Below are positions 61,809 to 64,000 of a stretch of 64,000 nt of DNA, one piece after another. The translations under genes and the position numbers were made by a program. The first letter of the stretch is position 1. Each line of letters opens with the position of its first letter. The notes under the pieces were generated by a model, which was given only the letters and a program-made list of their open reading frames with translations, did no database searches and had not been told where the DNA came from. This DNA is from Streptomyces orinoci. GTDB taxonomy: Bacteria; Actinomycetota; Actinomycetes; Streptomycetales; Streptomycetaceae. The DNA is taken from contig NZ_PHNC01000029.1 in NCBI RefSeq assembly GCF_003121295.1, forward strand, positions 558,001-622,000. Direction: 5' to 3'.

Positions 61809-63973
61809 GAGCTTAAATTAACCGACCCCTCCGGACCCCGCGCGTCCGGGGTGGCCTCCATGGCCCCGGCCCCCGGGCAGAGCCGCCGGACCTCCTCCAT
61901 CAGGGCGTGCAGCCGGGGCGAGGCGGCCAGCTCCTCCAGGGACAGCGGCCGTCCCCCGGCGTCCGCGACCGGCAGCCGCCAGTTGGGGTACTCGTCCCAG
62001 GTGCCGGGCAGATTCTGCGGCCGCCGGTCGCCCACCGCGTCGGGCAGCCAGATGCCCACCATCCGGGCGGGGGTGCTCAGCAGGAACCGGTGCACCGCCC
62101 GTACCGCCGCCTCCTCGTCGCCCGGCCCCTCCGGCAGCAGCCCCAGCCGGCCGAACAGGGCCAGCCACTCGGCCACCGCCTTGGCGTCCTCCCGCTGCTC
62201 CACCGCCAGCGGCCTGGCCAGCAGCCCCAGCCGGTGGCGCAGCACCACATGGTCGCCGGTCAGCCGGGCGGCGGTGCTGGGCAGGTCATGGGTGGTGGCG
62301 GTGGCCAGACAGCCCGCCCGCCAGCGGTGCGGCGGTAGCGGGGCCGGGTGGCGGGGCTGCTGGTAGTCGCGCTCGAACCACAGCACCGAGGTACCCAGCA
62401 CCCCCCGCCCGTCCAGCGCCTCCCGCACCCCCGGCTCCACCGTCCCCAGGTCCTCGCCGATCACCGCCGCGCCCGCCCGGTGCGCCTCCAGGGCCAGCAC
62501 GCCCAGCATGGCCTCGGCGTCATAGCGGACATAGGTGCCCCGTCCGGGCTCCTGGCCCTCGGGCACCCACCACAGCCGGAACAGGCCCATCACATGGTCG
62601 ATACGCAGCGCCCCGGCATGCCGGAAGAGTGACCGCAGCAGCTCGCGGTAGGGGGCGTAGCCGGTGGCCCGCAGGGCGTCCGGCCGCCAGGGCGGCAGCC
62701 CCCAGTCCTGGCCCCGGGAGTTGAAGGCGTCCGGCGGCGCCCCCACCGACATCCCGGCGGCCAGCGCGTCCTGCTGGGACCAGGCGTCCGAGCCGCCCGG
62801 GTGCACCCCCACCGCCAGGTCGTGGACCAGGCCGGTGCGCATCCCGGCGTCCCGGGCGGTGCGCTGGGCGGCGGCCAGCTGGGCATCGGTGAGCCAGGCC
62901 AGCCGGCAGTGGAAGTCCACCCGCTCCAGCAGTTCGCCGCGGGCCCGGGCGGTACGGGCCGAGCGGGGGTCCTTCAGGGCGCCGGGCCAGCGGCGCCAGT
63001 CGCCGCCGTGCACCTCGGCGAGCGCATTGAAGGTGGCGTGGTCGTCCAGGGCCTGGCCCTGGGCGGCCAGGAACTCGCAGTAGGCGGCGCGCCGTCCGGG
63101 GCTCAGCGGCACCGTGTGCACCAGCTCCAGCGCCCGCAGTTTGAGCGCCCATACCGCGTCCCGGTCGATCAACTCGCCGCGGCGCAGCACCGATTGCCGC
63201 AACTCGGCCGCCTGCGCCAGCAGTTCACCCGCCGCCCGGCGCTCCGCGCCGCCCAGATAGCCGTACTCCGGGATGTCCTCGATCCGCAGATGGACCGGAT
63301 CGGGGAAGCGGCGGGAGGACGGGCGGTAGGGCGAGGGGTCGGTGGGCGCCGTGGGCAGGGCGGCGTGCAACGGGTTCACCTGAAGGAAGTCCGAGCCGAA
63401 CTCCCGCCCGGCCCAGGCCGCCAGTTCGGCCAGATCACCCAGGTCCCCCATGCCCCAGGAGCGTTCGGAGAGCAGGGAGTAGAGCTGGACCAGGAAGCCA
63501 TGCCCGCGCTCGGGCGGCTGGGGCAGCCGGCGGGGCGCGACGATCAGCGGCGCGCTCCCGGAGCGGCCGTCGGGGGCGTGCGCCCGCAGCAGATGGCCGC
63601 CCAGCGGCAGCGGCCCGTCGCCGGGCAGGCTCCGGCCGTCCTCGGTCTGCACCCTCAGCACGGCGCCCTCCGGCAGGCCCTCCAGGGCGGGCCGGGCCGT
63701 ACCGTCCTGGACGCGCCCGGCCGTACCGTCCTGCGTGAGCCGGGCCGTACCGTCCTGTGCCGTCAGCACCACCACCGGCGGCAACAGCCGTCCCTCCGCA
63801 GCCCGTTGACGTGCCTGGAGCGCATCCCGCACCGCCCGGGGCGTGGAGGCGTCCACCCCCAGTGCGGCCAGCACCGCGACCACGGTGTCCTCCGGCACCG
63901 GGACGCTCTGGCCGGGCGCGGGCTGGTACGAGGTGGCGACACCGTGCAGTTCGGCCAGGCGGGCCCGGTCCAT
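61805..63973 (-). CDS. malQ: 4-alpha-glucanotransferase (GH77)
   Basis: 722 residues, long for the family owing to an N-terminal 150-residue domain seen in actinobacterial MalQ. The GH77 catalytic region carries ERSWGMGDLGDLAELAAWAG, QVNPLHAALPT, LRIDHVMGLFRLWWVPEG (catalytic Asp), GEDLGTVEP (acid/base Glu) and TTHDLPSTAA. It moves glucan chains in glycogen/maltodextrin metabolism. The ATG at 63973 follows GGGAGG. The third last codon is TTA, rare in Streptomyces, and residues 72-95 hold three QDGTA repeats. Confidence 0.94.
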   Translation of the reverse strand: MDRARLAELHGVATSYQPAPGQSVPVPEDTVVAVLAALGVDASTPRAVRDALQARQRAAEGRLLPPVVVLTAQDGTARLTQDGTAGRVQDGTARPALEGLPEGAVLRVQTEDGRSLPGDGPLPLGGHLLRAHAPDGRSGSAPLIVAPRRLPQPPERGHGFLVQLYSLLSERSWGMGDLGDLAELAAWAGREFGSDFLQVNPLHAALPTAPTDPSPYRPSSRRFPDPVHLRIEDIPEYGYLGGAERRAAGELLAQAAELRQSVLRRGELIDRDAVWALKLRALELVHTVPLSPGRRAAYCEFLAAQGQALDDHATFNALAEVHGGDWRRWPGALKDPRSARTARARGELLERVDFHCRLAWLTDAQLAAAQRTARDAGMRTGLVHDLAVGVHPGGSDAWSQQDALAAGMSVGAPPDAFNSRGQDWGLPPWRPDALRATGYAPYRELLRSLFRHAGALRIDHVMGLFRLWWVPEGQEPGRGTYVRYDAEAMLGVLALEAHRAGAAVIGEDLGTVEPGVREALDGRGVLGTSVLWFERDYQQPRHPAPLPPHRWRAGCLATATTHDLPSTAARLTGDHVVLRHRLGLLARPLAVEQREDAKAVAEWLALFGRLGLLPEGPGDEEAAVRAVHRFLLSTPARMVGIWLPDAVGDRRPQNLPGTWDEYPNWRLPVADAGGRPLSLEELAASPRLHALMEEVRRLCPGAGAMEATPDARGPEGSVNLSS

Positions 63974-64000
63974 GGCAAGCCTCCCAGGGCGGTGGCGGGG

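Overview
The window looks like chromosomal DNA of a Streptomyces or a close relative. GC content is very high, third codon positions are almost all G or C, and GTG and TTG starts are common. The gene order matches a core Streptomyces block: mre cluster, ndk, folC, valS, clpX-clpP2-clpP1-tig, rpiB, sodF, pepN, asd and malQ. I see no phage, transposase, integrase, CRISPR array or rRNA.

Layout. Positions 1-9.3 kb (minus strand): a partial CYTH protein, rodA, pbp2, mreD, mreC and mreB (cell-wall growth and spore-wall genes with overlapping or near-contiguous junctions), then ndk, a DUF4233 membrane protein and folC. Positions 9.4-15.7 kb (plus strand): a two-component system (cytosolic PAS histidine kinase and OmpR-type regulator), a UDP-GlcNAc 2-epimerase, a membrane GT2 glycosyltransferase and a polytopic membrane protein. 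This block separates folC from valS and is bordered by dispersed palindromic repeats. Positions 15.9-27.2 kb: valS, three paralogous proline-rich single-pass membrane proteins, an alpha/beta hydrolase, an HTH regulator diverging from a small DUF6415-like gene, a VOC protein, a degenerate gap and a secreted NucA/NucB-type nuclease. Positions 27.4-32.6 kb: clpX, clpP2, clpP1 (with a ClgR-type box upstream), tig, tRNA-Pro, tRNA-Gly and a small membrane protein. Positions 32.8-39.1 kb: an acyltransferase, a MocR-type regulator diverging from a methyltransferase, a PP2C phosphatase, an Fpg/Nei glycosylase and rpiB. Positions 39.3-46.3 kb: three APC amino-acid permeases, a Uma2 protein, bioY, and sodF with a clear Nur box. 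Positions 46.4-64 kb: a hypothetical gene, a repeat cluster, a DsbA-like oxidoreductase, two aminopeptidase N genes bracketing an AbiEi-like protein, a Tat-exported metallophosphoesterase, a secreted subtilase, asd and a second Uma2 protein, then a small membrane protein coupled to malQ.

How the parts relate. Most of the window is housekeeping: cell-wall elongation, protein quality control, peptide and amino-acid uptake and turnover, and metal-dependent oxidative defence. The accessory content is the two-component/glycan block at 9.4-15.7 kb, the hydrolase-regulator-VOC cassette at 21-25 kb that sits inside a tandem family of membrane proteins, and several orphan nuclease-fold genes. The best candidate for a little-described system is the two-component/epimerase/glycosyltransferase block, predicted to make a ManNAc-containing surface glycan. 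The proline-rich membrane-protein trio is second.
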